Assembly: GCA_036873135.1 (NCBI GenBank)
Contig: JAPTYO010000009.1
Coordinates: 28,727,756 to 28,791,755 of the forward strand
DNA length: 64,000 nt
Reading direction: 5' to 3'
From: Clarkia xantiana subsp. parviflora
Lineage: Eukaryota > Streptophyta > Magnoliopsida > Myrtales > Onagraceae
Position 1 is the stretch's first letter, and each line of letters begins with the position of its first letter. A model generated the notes under the pieces. The model had not been told where the DNA came from. It did not search any database and saw nothing but the letters and a program-made list of their open reading frames with translations. Both the position numbers and the translations under genes were made by a program. This document shows positions 10,246 to 20,544 of this stretch, piece after piece.

Positions 10246-11042
10246 TGTTGGGATCAAAATGACGTGGCCACAAACTTCACGGAATGGACTTCTAGGCTTC
10301 GCCTTGGACGTAGCTCTCTCGAGGACTTGATTTCCTCCGGGAGACTTTTAAGGTCGAGCACCTAAAAAGGGGTGGGGACGACCCCTGATTCCACTCCGAA
10401 GCTTAAGTTAGTAATGTATTTGAGAGTGTAATATATAAGTATTCAGAGCAGATTGTTCTAAATTGAATAAGATAGGTCCCTATTTATAGGGGAGAGTTAC
10501 CGACTTATCAGTGGCAGTTATCTCCTTAGTGAGTTTTCCTTTGGAGTCGGCCAAGCAGGTGACAAGCAGGTCGCCACCTCACTTTTACTTAGGAGGGAAG
10601 TCTTTCCTAAGGCGGCTGAAGCAGGTGACAAGCAAGTCTCCACCTCACCTTTACTTCGGGGGGAGGTTTTCCCTTGGAGACGGTGGGAAGCAGGTCGCCA
10701 CCTGTCTTTACTTCGAGGGAAGGTTTTCCCTTGGAGACGGTGGGAAGCAGGTCGCCACGTGTCTTTACTTCGAGGGAAGGTTTTCCCTTGGAGACGGTGG
10801 GAAACAGGTCGCCACCTGTCCTCTGGAATATTCTCTAAGTCTCCATAGTCGACCAGTCATTCTTTTGAAGTCGACTTCTTCATGATTGGTAGTCGACCTT
10901 TTATCTCCAAATGGTTGGAATAAACAAGAAAGGTCGTCGACTTCTTCTCCTCGCCCTGAAAGCGTACTCGACCTGTCACCTGTAGGAAATCACCATAGAC
11001 CAAGAACGTACATACATAGTCGGGTTTATTTATAACCCAACA
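10246..11042 (-). repeat. Element A 5' LTR (right)
   Basis: 797 bp with TG...CA ends, including three copies of the 57-bp unit that is present twice in the left LTR. Its minus-strand TATAAATA lies near 10485. The unit contains the interrupted palindrome CAGGTCGCCACCTG. Confidence 0.95.
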
Positions 11043-11047
11043 CTGAC
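11043..11047. repeat. Target site duplication of element A, right copy (ctgac)
   Basis: Direct repeat of 1618-1622. Confidence 0.95.
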
Positions 11048-11569
11048 AATATATTTTCTCAATCTTTTAGGCAACTAAATCTATCAATAATATCTTTAAC
11101 CCTATTAAATATTTAGATATATTTTTAGTTATATATATTTCTATATATTAATGTGAATCTATTCTAATGTTTCCAATTATAGATATGATGTTACCTTAAT
11201 TAAAATTAAAATATGGTGAAAAATATTATTTTGATATTTCGACCGAAATTAGCTTTCTTGGAGCCTAAGAAATTAAAAATTTTACCTTATAATTTTAGGG
11301 TTTGGCCGAAATAAACATGTAATTGGGAACAAGTGGTCAAATTTCAAGATCAAATTTTAATAAGATCTACAATCCAATGTTTGATTTTGATAAATATTAC
11401 ATTTTTCTTGAAGATCAGGAACATCAAATTAACTAAGAACATCATGAAAATTTCGGATCCACCAACAACCCCAAAAACTCGAAAATTTAAAATTTTCTTT
11501 TAAAATCTCGGCTTTTCATTTTAAACTTCAAGAACACCAATTTATCAAAATCATGAACTCCTAACACAG
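11048..11569 (-). mobile_element. Interior of Copia-like element F1, right part
   Basis: AT-rich and noncoding. It is colinear with 21258-21844 (F2), for example 'aatatattttctcaatcttt' and 'caagatcaaattttaataag'. It leads into the PBS of the right-hand LTR. Confidence 0.75.
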
Positions 11570-11582
11570 GCTCTGACACCAC
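11570..11582 (-). other. Initiator-tRNA-Met type PBS of F1
   Basis: GCTCTGACACCAC is the minus-strand form of GTGGTGTCAGAGC, one base off the canonical TGGTATCAGAGC. It adjoins the LTR at 11583. Confidence 0.8.
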
Positions 11583-12091
11583 TGATAGATTACGAGGAGT
11601 AATCACTATGGATACTAAATCATGGTATATGCTAGTAATCGAAATTACGCAGCGGGAGATTCGCACATACCTCAAACGTGATCCGTAGTCCCTAGATCCT
11701 TCTGCAGGGAGTTCACGGCCTCTGATCGATTCTTGGCACGGGGAAAGAAAGCAAATTGGCACACCTTGGGTGAGGGGTTCAACCTAAATACCTAGGTGTG
11801 GGGTGGAGGGATTTTCTCTTTAAAACACTCTAATGAGGGAATAGTGATTAACCCTAAAAATCCCCTTACACCATGTATTTATAGGAGGAGCAAAGTGGAC
11901 AAAAGTCCACTTTGCCCAATCCTAATATTCGGCTGGTCACTATGCATAGGAAGTGCCAATTTTAGGCCTCTCATGTCAATTAGGATTTGGGTCTGGCCCA
12001 ATTACCCTAATGTGACATATACCTAATTTCCTTAGGTAAACTATACATATTATGGGCTACCAATTACGGCGCCCATCACCATATGCTTACA
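11583..12091 (-). repeat. 5' LTR of Copia-like element F1
   Basis: It starts TGATAGATTACGAGGAG and ends ATATGCTTACA. It is 509 bp against 598 bp in F2, so it has an internal deletion. 'catgtatttataggaggagc' near 11875 holds the minus-strand TATA box. It is inserted directly into a decayed Copia RNase H gene. Confidence 0.8.
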
Positions 12092-12662
12092 ACTATATCC
12101 TATCAATTTAAGCTTACTTCCCTCATAGCACAGTCGGTAGTCTGCCGTACCTTTTAGATACCTCATAATTTGTTTTACGGATTTTAAATGTTGATTACTA
12201 GGGTTTGACTAGAAACGCGCTACTAGTCTCACAGCGTAACAGATATCTGGACGAGTGCATTGCATAGCGTACATCAGACTTTCTGCCATACTGAGGTACT
12301 CTACACTTTTTATCTGTTCACGCTCTACCTGGTTCTTTAGGCCATCATGCTTCGAAAGCGCACACCCATATACAACCGATGTTTCCACGGGTTTAGCATC
12401 ATAGAGATTGAACCTTCTCAACATCTTGTTGATATAGGCTTCCTGAGAATGACATAATTTGCGAGCACCACGATCCCTAGCAATTTTAATGCCCAAGATG
12501 TAAGTGGTCTCGCCCATGTCCTTCATCTCGAATACAGATGCTAGCCAGGACTTCACTTATTCAAATAACTCACATCGTTCGCGACAATAAGGATGTCATC
12601 AACATATAGTGTCAGGATAACATACTTTGACCCTAAGGTCTTAGTGTACACGCAGGGATCCT
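12092..12662 (-). pseudogene. Copia reverse transcriptase / RNase H fragment
   Basis: Minus-strand reading gives 'LYVDDILIVAND' (catalytic YVDD) near 12570-12615. It continues with 'FEMKDMGETTYILGIKIARD', 'SLMYAMQCTRPDICYAV' and, past a stop, 'SVKQIMRYLKGTADYRLCY'. These are the conserved C-terminal RT and RNase H motifs of Ty1/copia elements. Stops follow YLNK and VARF. Both ends of the gene are missing: the F1 LTR cuts one side and AT-rich DNA replaces the other. Confidence 0.9.
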
Positions 12663-12849
12663 CTTAATATTAAAAAAAATACAAAATATGGAGGAAAACA
12701 AGTGTAGTCAATATTTGATTGTATTTTTATTATTATTTTAGTCTAATAGTGCAATAAGCTTTGTTAAACAATATTGTGTTTATTAAGAAATGTCAATATT
12801 AATACTTATATATTATTACTATTTAGTCATATATAGTTTAAAAGTGAAT
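12663..12849. other. AT-rich spacer
   Basis: No features seen apart from short A and T runs. Confidence 0.5.
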
Positions 12850-14119
12850 ATATATATATAGAGGAGAGTGCGGAAGAACATAGTCCGCCACTTAAGCGAA
12901 CTATAAATATAAAGACACTACATAGGATTATAGGAAATATAATATATATTTATTATAGGAATACTACGAGTCTACGACACTACATAGGAAATAGGGGAAT
13001 ATAATTATGATAGTAATATTTAGAGAATATTTATATATAGAGAGGGTAATGACGTTCTTTGACTGGCTAGCACCGGATCTTACCAGAACTGTTACCGTTC
13101 TTGATAATCCAATTTATGATGAGTACACCGACGATGATGACGTCACCGCAATGATCGACCATCACTCCACTTTTCATGATCCTGGATTCATCCTTTCCCC
13201 GACCGCCATGAGCAAATTCGAAGGCCTCTTGACCTCCGCTTTCGGGTACAAGCCACAAGGCAAATCGAACCCAACGTCGGCACAAAGACCACACTCGAAC
13301 TGCTTCGGGTGAATTTTTTTATGATATTTTTGCTGAGTGTGTTCTTCTTCCTGCTTCCTATTATTGGTCTTCCTTGCGCAAGATTCGAGGGCGAATCTTC
13401 TCTTCCCCGGAGAGAATGATGTGGTGGAAGTGTCGGATTTTGCCGTACGAATATAGTTTTTCGAGAAGAAACGACGATCTGAGCAAGACCCATAGTATAC
13501 AGTGGGGTTTGATGGTTTTTGGTCAAATTTCTTCGTTTATAGGGTTAAAATTGCAATTTATGTTTCTTTAGTTTTTTTTTGTCAGTTTTCGGTTTTTGTT
13601 AGATTTATTTGATAATTTCGGAATTAGCTAGAGTTAGAGTTTTAGAATTCTCTTTATAAACTATGTTTGGCTGTCATTTACATTAAGTTGAATTTATATG
13701 GAAAAAAAACATCGATGTTTTCCTCAATCATGCGTCAATTCTTCAGTATTCTGCGGAATCAACGAATTATTGCGCCTCTATTATATATAATACAAAATTA
13801 CCCTAAAAATATGCTAATAATTAATTACTCAAAAAATATCAACAAATAAAAATTATAGATGTTAAAATTTTAAGTTTTAAATTATATTAGTTATACGTCT
13901 TATAAAAATAATATATAATGTTGATATATATTATAACAGATTAGAATTAATTATTTTAATTAAACTACTGCATTATTATTAAGTTTTTTGATATCTAAAA
14001 AACTTTATTAAAATTTCCAAATAATGTTACATATTCAACAAATTGAGGTGACTTAATTTTTTTTATTTTAATTTTATTTAGAATCTTTCTTCCGCGCGGT
14101 GCGCGGGGTTAGTGGCTAG
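12850..14119 (+). mobile_element. Helitron-like element (3' end clear, 5' end tentative)
   Basis: The 3' end has the Helitron hallmark: a hairpin CCGCGC-ggt-GCGCGG (14092-14106), 13 nt of spacer ending in CTAG at 14119, and a T next. The 5' end is placed tentatively near the 'tatatagaggagagtgcgg' sequence at about 12850. No Rep/helicase is present, so it would be non-autonomous. The AT-rich interior contains one GC-balanced block at 13029-13320. Confidence 0.55.
13029..13312 (+). pseudogene. Possible captured gene fragment in the Helitron-like element
   Basis: An open frame from about 13029 (in-frame ATG at 13049) has codon-like composition unlike its AT-rich surroundings. It includes 'DNPIYDEYTDDDDVTAMIDH' and is followed by 'cttcgggtgaattttttt', which resembles a splice donor. 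I do not recognise the family. Helitrons often pick up exons, so capture is plausible, but this may be chance. Confidence 0.3.
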
Positions 14120-14698
14120 TTTTTATTTAATTGACTTGAATTCGGTTTTGAAAATCATTTCGTTTCAGTCAATTTCGTGCCGGTTTGGTCCGGTTAAGTT
14201 CGGTCTAGAAAAAAAAATCTGGTTCGGGTCCGGTTCGGTTCGGTTCCGATTTTAATTTTAAAATCTGGTTCGGTCTGAACTGGTCCAATACAAATAGGGT
14301 TCGGCTGTGTTCTACACACAAAACCGGTTAGGTTAGATCCACTTAGTTACCCCGGTCCGACCCGACCTAACTAGGTCGAACCGATTGACAAAATCTGGTT
14401 CGATTTTAATTCATCCCGGTTTGACACATTGGACCGGCCCAATAATTAAAGTTTGAAAGGTTGGGCCGGAATGTTTACTTGTGGCCCAAGTAGGGTTTTA
14501 AAATCCATTAAAATATTTAACTTAGCCACCAAGTAACATTAATTATATAAAATAATTTCCAATATCAATAATATATATGTATATATATTTCGGCCAAAAT
14601 ATAAACATATATATATTTATTGTCAAGATTCTATCTGTAAGATTAAATCAATCAACAATATATATATATATATATATATATGTAAAATTCGGCTATAT
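14120..14698 (-). mobile_element. Interior of Copia-like element F2, left part
   Basis: Colinear with 918-1560 of F1, including the GGTTCGGTCCGG block and the following AT-rich tail. It continues at 21258 beyond element B. Confidence 0.7.
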
Positions 14699-14703
14699 CA
14701 TAT
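14699..14703. repeat. Target site duplication of element B, left copy (catat)
   Basis: CATAT precedes the left LTR and recurs at 21253-21257. Confidence 0.95.
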
Positions 14704-15411
14704 TGTTGGGTTATGATTAAACTCGTCATTAAGCACAAGAGTCGAGTACGTTCAAATGGCAGAGAAAGAAGAGTCGTTGACCTTTCTGACTCGTCTTAAC
14801 GAGATAGGGATGAAAGGTCGACGACAACTTATGAAAAAGTTGACTTTCAAAGTACGACTGCCCGCCATCAGAAGAAACCTTCCTTCGAAGGTAAAGACAG
14901 GTGGCGACCTGCTGGTCACTATCATCAGAAGAAACCTTCATTCGAAGGTAAACACAAGTGGCGACCTGCTTGTCACTATCATCAGAGGAAGCCTTCCTCC
15001 GGAAGTAAACACAGGTGGCGACCTGCTTCAACCGTCATCAGAGGAAACCTTCCTCTAGAAGTAAAGACAGGTGGTGACCTGCTTGTCACCTGCTTGACCG
15101 ACTCTGAAGAGAAACCCCCCAATGAGGGTAACCGCCATATAAAGTCGGTAACTTATCCCTATAAATAGGGACTATTTCTATTTACTTCATGACATTCAGT
15201 CAGTTCTAAATACGTTCATATATTATTACTCTCAAATACATTACTGACTTAAGCTTCAGAGTGGAAACGGGGGCCATCCCCACCCCTTTTTTAGGTTATC
15301 GCCCCACATAACCTCTTAGAGGAAAACTTAGCGTTCGAGAGAGCTAAGTCCGAGGCGATACTTGGAAGTCCATTCCCCGAAGTTCAAGGCCACGTCATTT
15401 TGATCCCAACA
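14704..15411 (+). repeat. Element B 5' LTR
   Basis: 708 bp. TATA box 'ctataaatagggac' near 15169. Three to four copies of a repeat of about 57 bp with CAGGTGGCGACCTG occur at 14870-15090. Confidence 0.95.
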
Positions 15412-15430
15412 TTTGGCGCCGTCTGTGGGA
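15412..15430 (+). other. Primer binding site of element B
   Basis: TTTGGCGCCGTCTGTGGGA directly follows the LTR; this site type is common in Tat-lineage gypsy elements. Confidence 0.9.
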
Positions 15431-15470
15431 ACTCCGATCAAAAAGTGGTGACCTCTAGAGAAGCAACAAG

Positions 15471-16653
15471 ATGTCCAACCTCCCGGTGGAAGGAAATAAT
15501 CCCCCAGTGGATCCTACCACCTCGAAGCCAATCACCAGAGAATATCCATCCATTCCACAAGCTAATGGCGAAGGTAATGATGGAAATCTCAGTCATTCCA
15601 AGTCATTACCAAATCCAGAAGAAGTAATGACAGTCCCCCCAGCTATCCCCCAAGAAGTATTGGCGGCCTTCATAACCTTTTGGAATCAAGCCCAGGCGGG
15701 CACCATCCCCGAAAAGGCACCCGCTCAAGAAACTTTCCAAAAGGAGGATGTGGCGTCCAGCGTAAAAATCCAGGAGAAAGAACCCCTGGAGAAAGAAATT
15801 CCTAAGACTCCTGAAGGAGAAATGGCGAGCAAAGAACCTGTCATATTCACTATGGGACAGGTGGAAGAGTTGTTAGAGAAAAAGAGAAGGGGAACGGACG
15901 ATTTGCTGATTGTTCGCGATCATACCTCCCATCCTTTCTCTAAAAGGTTTTTCAACACTCGAGTTCCTACGCAATTCTTTGCGAGGAACATCGACGACTA
16001 CACAGGCGAAGGAGATCCTGTTCGCCACATCAACGCCCATAACTCTTCCCTCCTGGGAAGAGGGGCAACTCCGGATCACTATGCATCCCTCTTCCCAACT
16101 ACGTTGAAAGAAGAGGCGTCCACTTGGTTCTATGGCCTCCCCGACAACTCGATCGATTCATGGGAGGAACTGAAGGTTAAGTTCATCGAAGGCCATATAG
16201 GCCAAAGACAGCGCCTAAAGAGTATGGATTTCCTAGATAAAATTGAACAAGGTTCTGATGAAACCTTGGCCAATTATTACACTAGGTTCCATAAGATACT
16301 CCAACAGTTAAATGAAGACGCCACGGATGACGAGTTGATCAGGACCTTCTGGAGAGGTCTTAAGACGCAGAGCCAAGCTCTGAAGGACAACATGGTGATG
16401 AAGCCGATGAGAAAGATTGATGCCCTCGCCACGAAGGTGAAGAAGTACATAGATCTGGAAAGATCACATGAGAAGTCGCCTCGAGAAATCAAGCGCCAAG
16501 TCGTGCTAACAAAAAACCGAAGAAGGCTCCGCTTCTTGACCACCTAGGAGGGAAGAAAGACGAGAGGGGAACTTCCGACCTGGAAACCGTCCGAGAATAA
16601 GAAATCCTAACTCTTATCCAGGAAAGTTCACTCCTCTTACACACAATGTAGCG
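15471..16653 (+). pseudogene. gag: Element B Gag
   Basis: The first ATG after the PBS opens a 358-codon frame. It contains 'DDYTGEGDPVRHINAH', 'FPTTLKEEASTWFYGLP' and 'NYYTRFHKILQQLNEDATDD', the Gag core found in Tat-like elements. The frame is lost near 16510, in the A-rich 'acaaaaaaccgaagaa'. An additional TGA follows where A has an arginine codon (CGA to TGA, a CpG-type change). Homology resumes in the next frame ('RREGNFRPGNRPRIRNPN') and leads to the zinc knuckle. Gag forms the particle that packages element RNA, and a non-autonomous element might supply or borrow it. Confidence 0.9.
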
Positions 16654-17535
16654 GTGGTACTCCAGGAAATGGAAAAGCTTCGCCTTAGCCACCAGCCACC
16701 CATAAAGAAGAACCTGATGGGCCACCAAATGAGCGCCTATTGTCGTTACCATCAAACACGGGGGCACGATACAAAAGAGTGTATCATCCTAAACCAAGAT
16801 ATAGAAGCCCTTATACAAAGGGGCAAGCTGTTGAAATTTGTCGAGAAGGCCTCCAATATTCCAAAAAAGCGGGATCGGAGCCCAAGGGAAGACTCTCGAT
16901 CCCCTCCACCCGACCATCCCGCTCCAAGAAGAATGATAAATTTCATTGCCGAAGGATTCGCTGCAGGAGGAGGAACAAATTCGGCTCGGGAAGTGTACGC
17001 TGCACAAATATACACAGCGGCAGTAATGGGGAAGAGACCTCGGGAACCCGACCTCGATACGATTAGTTTTACGATCAACGATATTGCAAAAATAGATCAA
17101 CCACTTGAAGATGCTCTGGTGGTCACTCTACTGATCGCCACTTATAAAGTCAAAAGGATCCTCATCGATAGTGGAAGCTCGAAGGATATCCTCTTTTACC
17201 AAGAATTCTTACAACTAGGTTTCTCCAAAAAGGATCTGAAGAAAGTCGATTTTCCTTTAACAGTCTTCGCGGGAGAAACTATTTATCCTTTGGGTGCCAT
17301 TCGACTAACCACCGTCTTGGGAGGAGACAAGACCTTACAAGTGGATATACTTTTCGTAGTGGTTGATGCAGTTTCATCCTACAACGCCATCATTGGGAGA
17401 ACTACTCTCAATCCTTACCGCATCATCCCTTCAACGGCGCATCAAGTAAAGAAATTCTCCACGCCTCGGGGAATCGGTGAAGTTCGAGGAGATCAGGCCA
17501 TAGCGCGATACTGCTATCATACGATGACACAATGA
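16654..17535 (+). CDS. Element B Gag zinc knuckle plus aspartic protease
   Basis: This open frame of 293 codons holds a zinc-knuckle variant C-x2-H-x4-H-x4-C (CRYHQTRGHDTKEC) at about residues 29-42. It then has the protease region with hydrophobic strand ALVVTLLIATYKVKR, catalytic LIDSGSS, and the later 'NAIIGRTTLNPYRIIPSTAH'. The first ATG (MVLQEMEK) lies inside Gag and is only the start of the open frame; translation would come from Gag. It stops after '...ARYCYHTMTQ', within a few codons of where element A stops, and no RT motif follows. Confidence 0.85.
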   Translation: MVLQEMEKLRLSHQPPIKKNLMGHQMSAYCRYHQTRGHDTKECIILNQDIEALIQRGKLLKFVEKASNIPKKRDRSPREDSRSPPPDHPAPRRMINFIAEGFAAGGGTNSAREVYAAQIYTAAVMGKRPREPDLDTISFTINDIAKIDQPLEDALVVTLLIATYKVKRILIDSGSSKDILFYQEFLQLGFSKKDLKKVDFPLTVFAGETIYPLGAIRLTTVLGGDKTLQVDILFVVVDAVSSYNAIIGRTTLNPYRIIPSTAHQVKKFSTPRGIGEVRGDQAIARYCYHTMTQ

Positions 17536-17705
17536 TCAGAGAAGTCACAGTAACTTTTGTGATAGATACCTATTTTTGTTATAACTAATGTCAAGCTTTC
17601 CTTTTTGATGTAATATTCAGGAAATGATGAATGAAATGGTCCCCCGAGATCCATTTTCTTTATAAAGAAATCATTTAGATATTATCATCCTCGACTTGCG
17701 CCATC
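17536..17705. other. Spacer between protease and tandem array in element B
   Basis: Noncoding; no RT remnant on either strand. It matches the spacer in A in position. Confidence 0.5.
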
Positions 17706-18540
17706 CAAATCGGTTGTCGACCATTATGTGCCCAAAATGGCGACTAAATCCTATATGCGGCGACAATTCGATCGAAGACCTCCAAATCGGTCGTCGACCA
17801 TTATGTGCCCAAAATGGCGACTAAAGCCTAGGTGCGGCGACAATTCGATCGAAGACCTCCAAATCGGTTGTCGACCATTATGTGCCCAAAATGGCGACTA
17901 AAGCCTAGGTGCGACGACAATTCGATCGAAGACCTCCAAATCGGTTGTCGACCATTATGTGCCCAAAATGGCGACTAAAGCCTAGGTGCGGCGACAATTC
18001 GATCGAAGATCTCCAAATCGGTTGTCGACCATTATGTGCCCAAAATGGCGACTAAAGCCTAGGTGCGGCAACAATTCGATCGAAGATCTCCAAATTGGTT
18101 GTCGACCATTATGTGCCCAAAATGGCGACTAAAGCCTAGGTGCGGCGACAATTCGATCGAAGACCTCCAAATCGGTTGTCGACCATTATGTGCCCAAAAT
18201 GGCGACTAAAGCCTAGGTGCGGCGACAATTCGATTGAAGACCTCCAAATCGGTTGTCAACCATTATGTGCCCAAAATGGCGACTAAAGCCTAGGTGCGGC
18301 GACAATTCGATCGAAGCCCTCCAAATCGGTTGTTGGCCATTATGTGCCCAAAATGGCGACTGAAGCCTAGGTGCGGCGACAATTCGATCGAAGACCTCCA
18401 AATCGGTTGTCGACCATTATGTGCCCAAAATGGCGACTAAAGCCTAGGTGCGGCGACAATTCGATAGAAGACCTCCAAATCGGTTGTCGACCATTATGTG
18501 CCCAAAATGGCTATCAAAACTTAGGAACGGCGACAACTCG
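17706..18540. repeat. 77-bp tandem array in element B
   Basis: About 11 copies of a 77-bp monomer containing 'ccattatgtgcccaaaatgg' and 'acaattcgatcgaagacctc'. It is the same monomer family as element A in the same relation to gag. Here the array is a simple monomer array, not the 153-bp dimer of A. The last copy is diverged. Confidence 0.95.
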
Positions 18541-18754
18541 ATCAAAATCACCACGTCTCAACAGATGATACCACCCCCCAACAGCGAAGGTCGAGGTATG
18601 TCCTATGTTTATCAAAAGGGATATAATTATTAACGATTCTTAAATCGATAAATTCTAGCAAAGAACGACAAAAGCAAGAAATCCTTTATTAAAGAAATTT
18701 ATTACTAAAAAGAGTCACCCTCAAAAGAAGAACATTCTAGATGAGTAAAAACTC

Positions 18755-20134
18755 TCATAAGGTTTTCTTTCCCTTAGAGGACGAGGTTGCAAAATCATCA
18801 CTTTCTTTAGTGACTTCTAGGTATTGCTGAAGAAGAGGAACTCGAGAAAAAGGAAAGTCAGGTTGATATGCTCTTAAGTTAGCAACCATCTCCTCTAAAG
18901 ATGAGAAGAGCAAGTCTGAAGCTGCCACGGCAATATCAGAGGTAAAAGCAGAACTCGCCTTATATTGTTCCACGGCCGTAGCTTCAGATTTCCTCAAGGC
19001 CGACACTTCCTTTAGCAACACGTCGACTCTCGCCCCCAATACCGTATTCTCGACTTGAAGGTTATCCTTCTCCTTTTTATTTTTCTCCAATAAATAATGA
19101 TGCTCCTTCATCAAAGCGACGGAACTCTGTAAGGATTCCTCGCACTTATGAAGATCACGTCGCAAAAGGGAAGATGTCTCATCTGCTAGTTTGAGGTCCT
19201 CTTTCAACTTAGCATTCTCCTCTCGGAGTCTTTGAACTTCAGTCACAAATGCTGGGGGCACAGAAGTCTTATTTTTCTTAGACGCCTGTAACTCCTCGAG
19301 AAGATTGATTATCAAGCGAGAAAGCTGAAGGGAGTCTCGGGAGATCTATGAAAAAGAAACGGATGAACTATTTAATGAATCAAATAAAGAGTAAACATGA
19401 CGAGCTTATTAGAGGGCCACCCTTACCTCAGCCTGTTTTGAGAGAAAAAGGCGAGCAACTTTTTCCACATCCTCAGGATCCGTTCCCAGACGAAGACGAT
19501 CTCGAGGGGGAACAGAAGCATTCAACAAGTGAAGTGCCAGATCGGAGCCAACGAATGAATGTCCCTCTTTGAGGGAATATCCCTGCAAAGATCGGAGAGG
19601 ATCCTAATTCTTGTTTAGATCCACAGCAGGATTCAACAACATATCCCTGTTGAAGGGAGGACCCTCGTAACTCGGAAAACAACCGGAAGATACCTCAGGA
19701 GGAGAAGATAACGAAGTTGGCTTATCAACTTGAGGTGAAGATTTTGAAGTCGAGGAAGAAGAGGAACTTCCTCCTTGTCTCTTCCTTCGCCAAGAATCGC
19801 CGCCCCTGTCCCGACTCGAGCGACGATCAATACTTTTTGCCTTAACTTGGGAGGAGTATGGCGGTGAAGTTTCTCAGGAAGATTGGCGTCAACATCAATA
19901 GGAATATCGAAAGAAGCCCCCCGATTAACTACCGGATCAGGGGCTGAGGAGGTACTCGCCATAACTGAAGAGATTAGGACCTCCTCCTTAGCTCTAAGGT
20001 GGTTCCGGAGAATCATCTTTATAAAGTCTGGAAAGAATAATCCACGTTGGTAAAAAGTCGTCGAAAAAAAGGTATTCAATGAAAATAAAAATAAGAATCC
20101 CCTCAAACGTACCTGAAGAAGAGGAATCAGCCAT
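18755..20134 (-). pseudogene. Antisense spliced gene of element B (basic, Ser-rich, coiled-coil protein)
   Basis: Exon 1 is 20134-20113 (22 nt, MADSSSS then G) with a GTACGT donor; the acceptor is CCAG at 20028. Exon 2 (20027-19437) includes a WRRKR motif and a serine run, and ends in the codons for KQAE. Intron 2 is 19436-19346 (91 nt). Exon 3 (19345-18755) encodes about 190 residues of predicted coiled coil, with 'VAASDLLFSSLEEMVANLRAYQPDFPFSRV' near its end, cited here only in part. Intron positions and phases agree with element A. Exon 2 seems to have lost its frame once, near 19840, so the present copy may be non-functional. Proteins of this kind in Tat elements have no assigned function; the basic motif hints at nuclear location. 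Confidence 0.75.
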
Positions 20135-20217
20135 GGTCACCGGAGCTTGCAGAAGACTTACAGAAGTTAACTCTAAGATGGAGTCAAAATTAGACACTAA
20201 AGAAGAGGCAATAGTGG

Positions 20218-20225
20218 TATTTATA
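20218..20225 (-). promoter_or_regulatory. TATA box of the antisense gene in element B
   Basis: Minus-strand TATAAATA lies 84 bp before the ATG at 20134, matching the plus-strand box at 2695-2702 in element A. Confidence 0.7.
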
Positions 20226-20530
20226 CTAGAGCCTCTCCCCCAAAAGGAACAACTTCCCAAGGAAGCCTTCCCGAGGATAATTGTTCATTGATGCATTTAC
20301 TGACAGCTCCACCATTGCCGTACATTTGTCAAAATATTAGTAGAATAACCCCCTCGCTTCCCAAGAAACCCTCAACGGTCGAAATTACCAAGTCAGACTC
20401 GCCTCGATAGGGGGATTCCAAAACTTTTGCGAGCCCAAGTCCTATAAAGATCAATAGAGTGTTCTCACCAAGGATCAGAGGTAATACTCGACTCAAGACC
20501 TCCCCTTTATAAATAAAGTTGACGACTTAA

Positions 20531-20544
20531 GTCTCGGGGGTAAG
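20531..20544 (+). other. Polypurine tract of element B
   Basis: GTCTCGGGGGTAAG abuts the 3' LTR and matches the tract of element A in position and sequence. Confidence 0.8.

Larger units (their letters stand above)
1623..11042 (-). mobile_element. Element A: non-autonomous Tat-like gypsy LTR retrotransposon (gag-pro + satellite + antisense gene)
   Basis: The element is bounded by LTRs that begin TGTTGGG and end CCCAACA, with a 5-bp target duplication (ctgac). It reads on the minus strand: the PBS is at 10228-10245 and the PPT at 2363-2372. In element order it holds gag (10211-8607), protease (8595-8071), a tandem array (7925-6620), and an antisense spliced gene (plus strand 2801-6361). RT, RNase H and integrase are absent. 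Element B has the same architecture and related LTRs, so this is a family design and not a single deletion. The gag-pro reading frame is broken, so it is dead or entirely dependent on others. A 2.1-kb CACTA remnant sits in the antisense gene. Confidence 0.93.
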
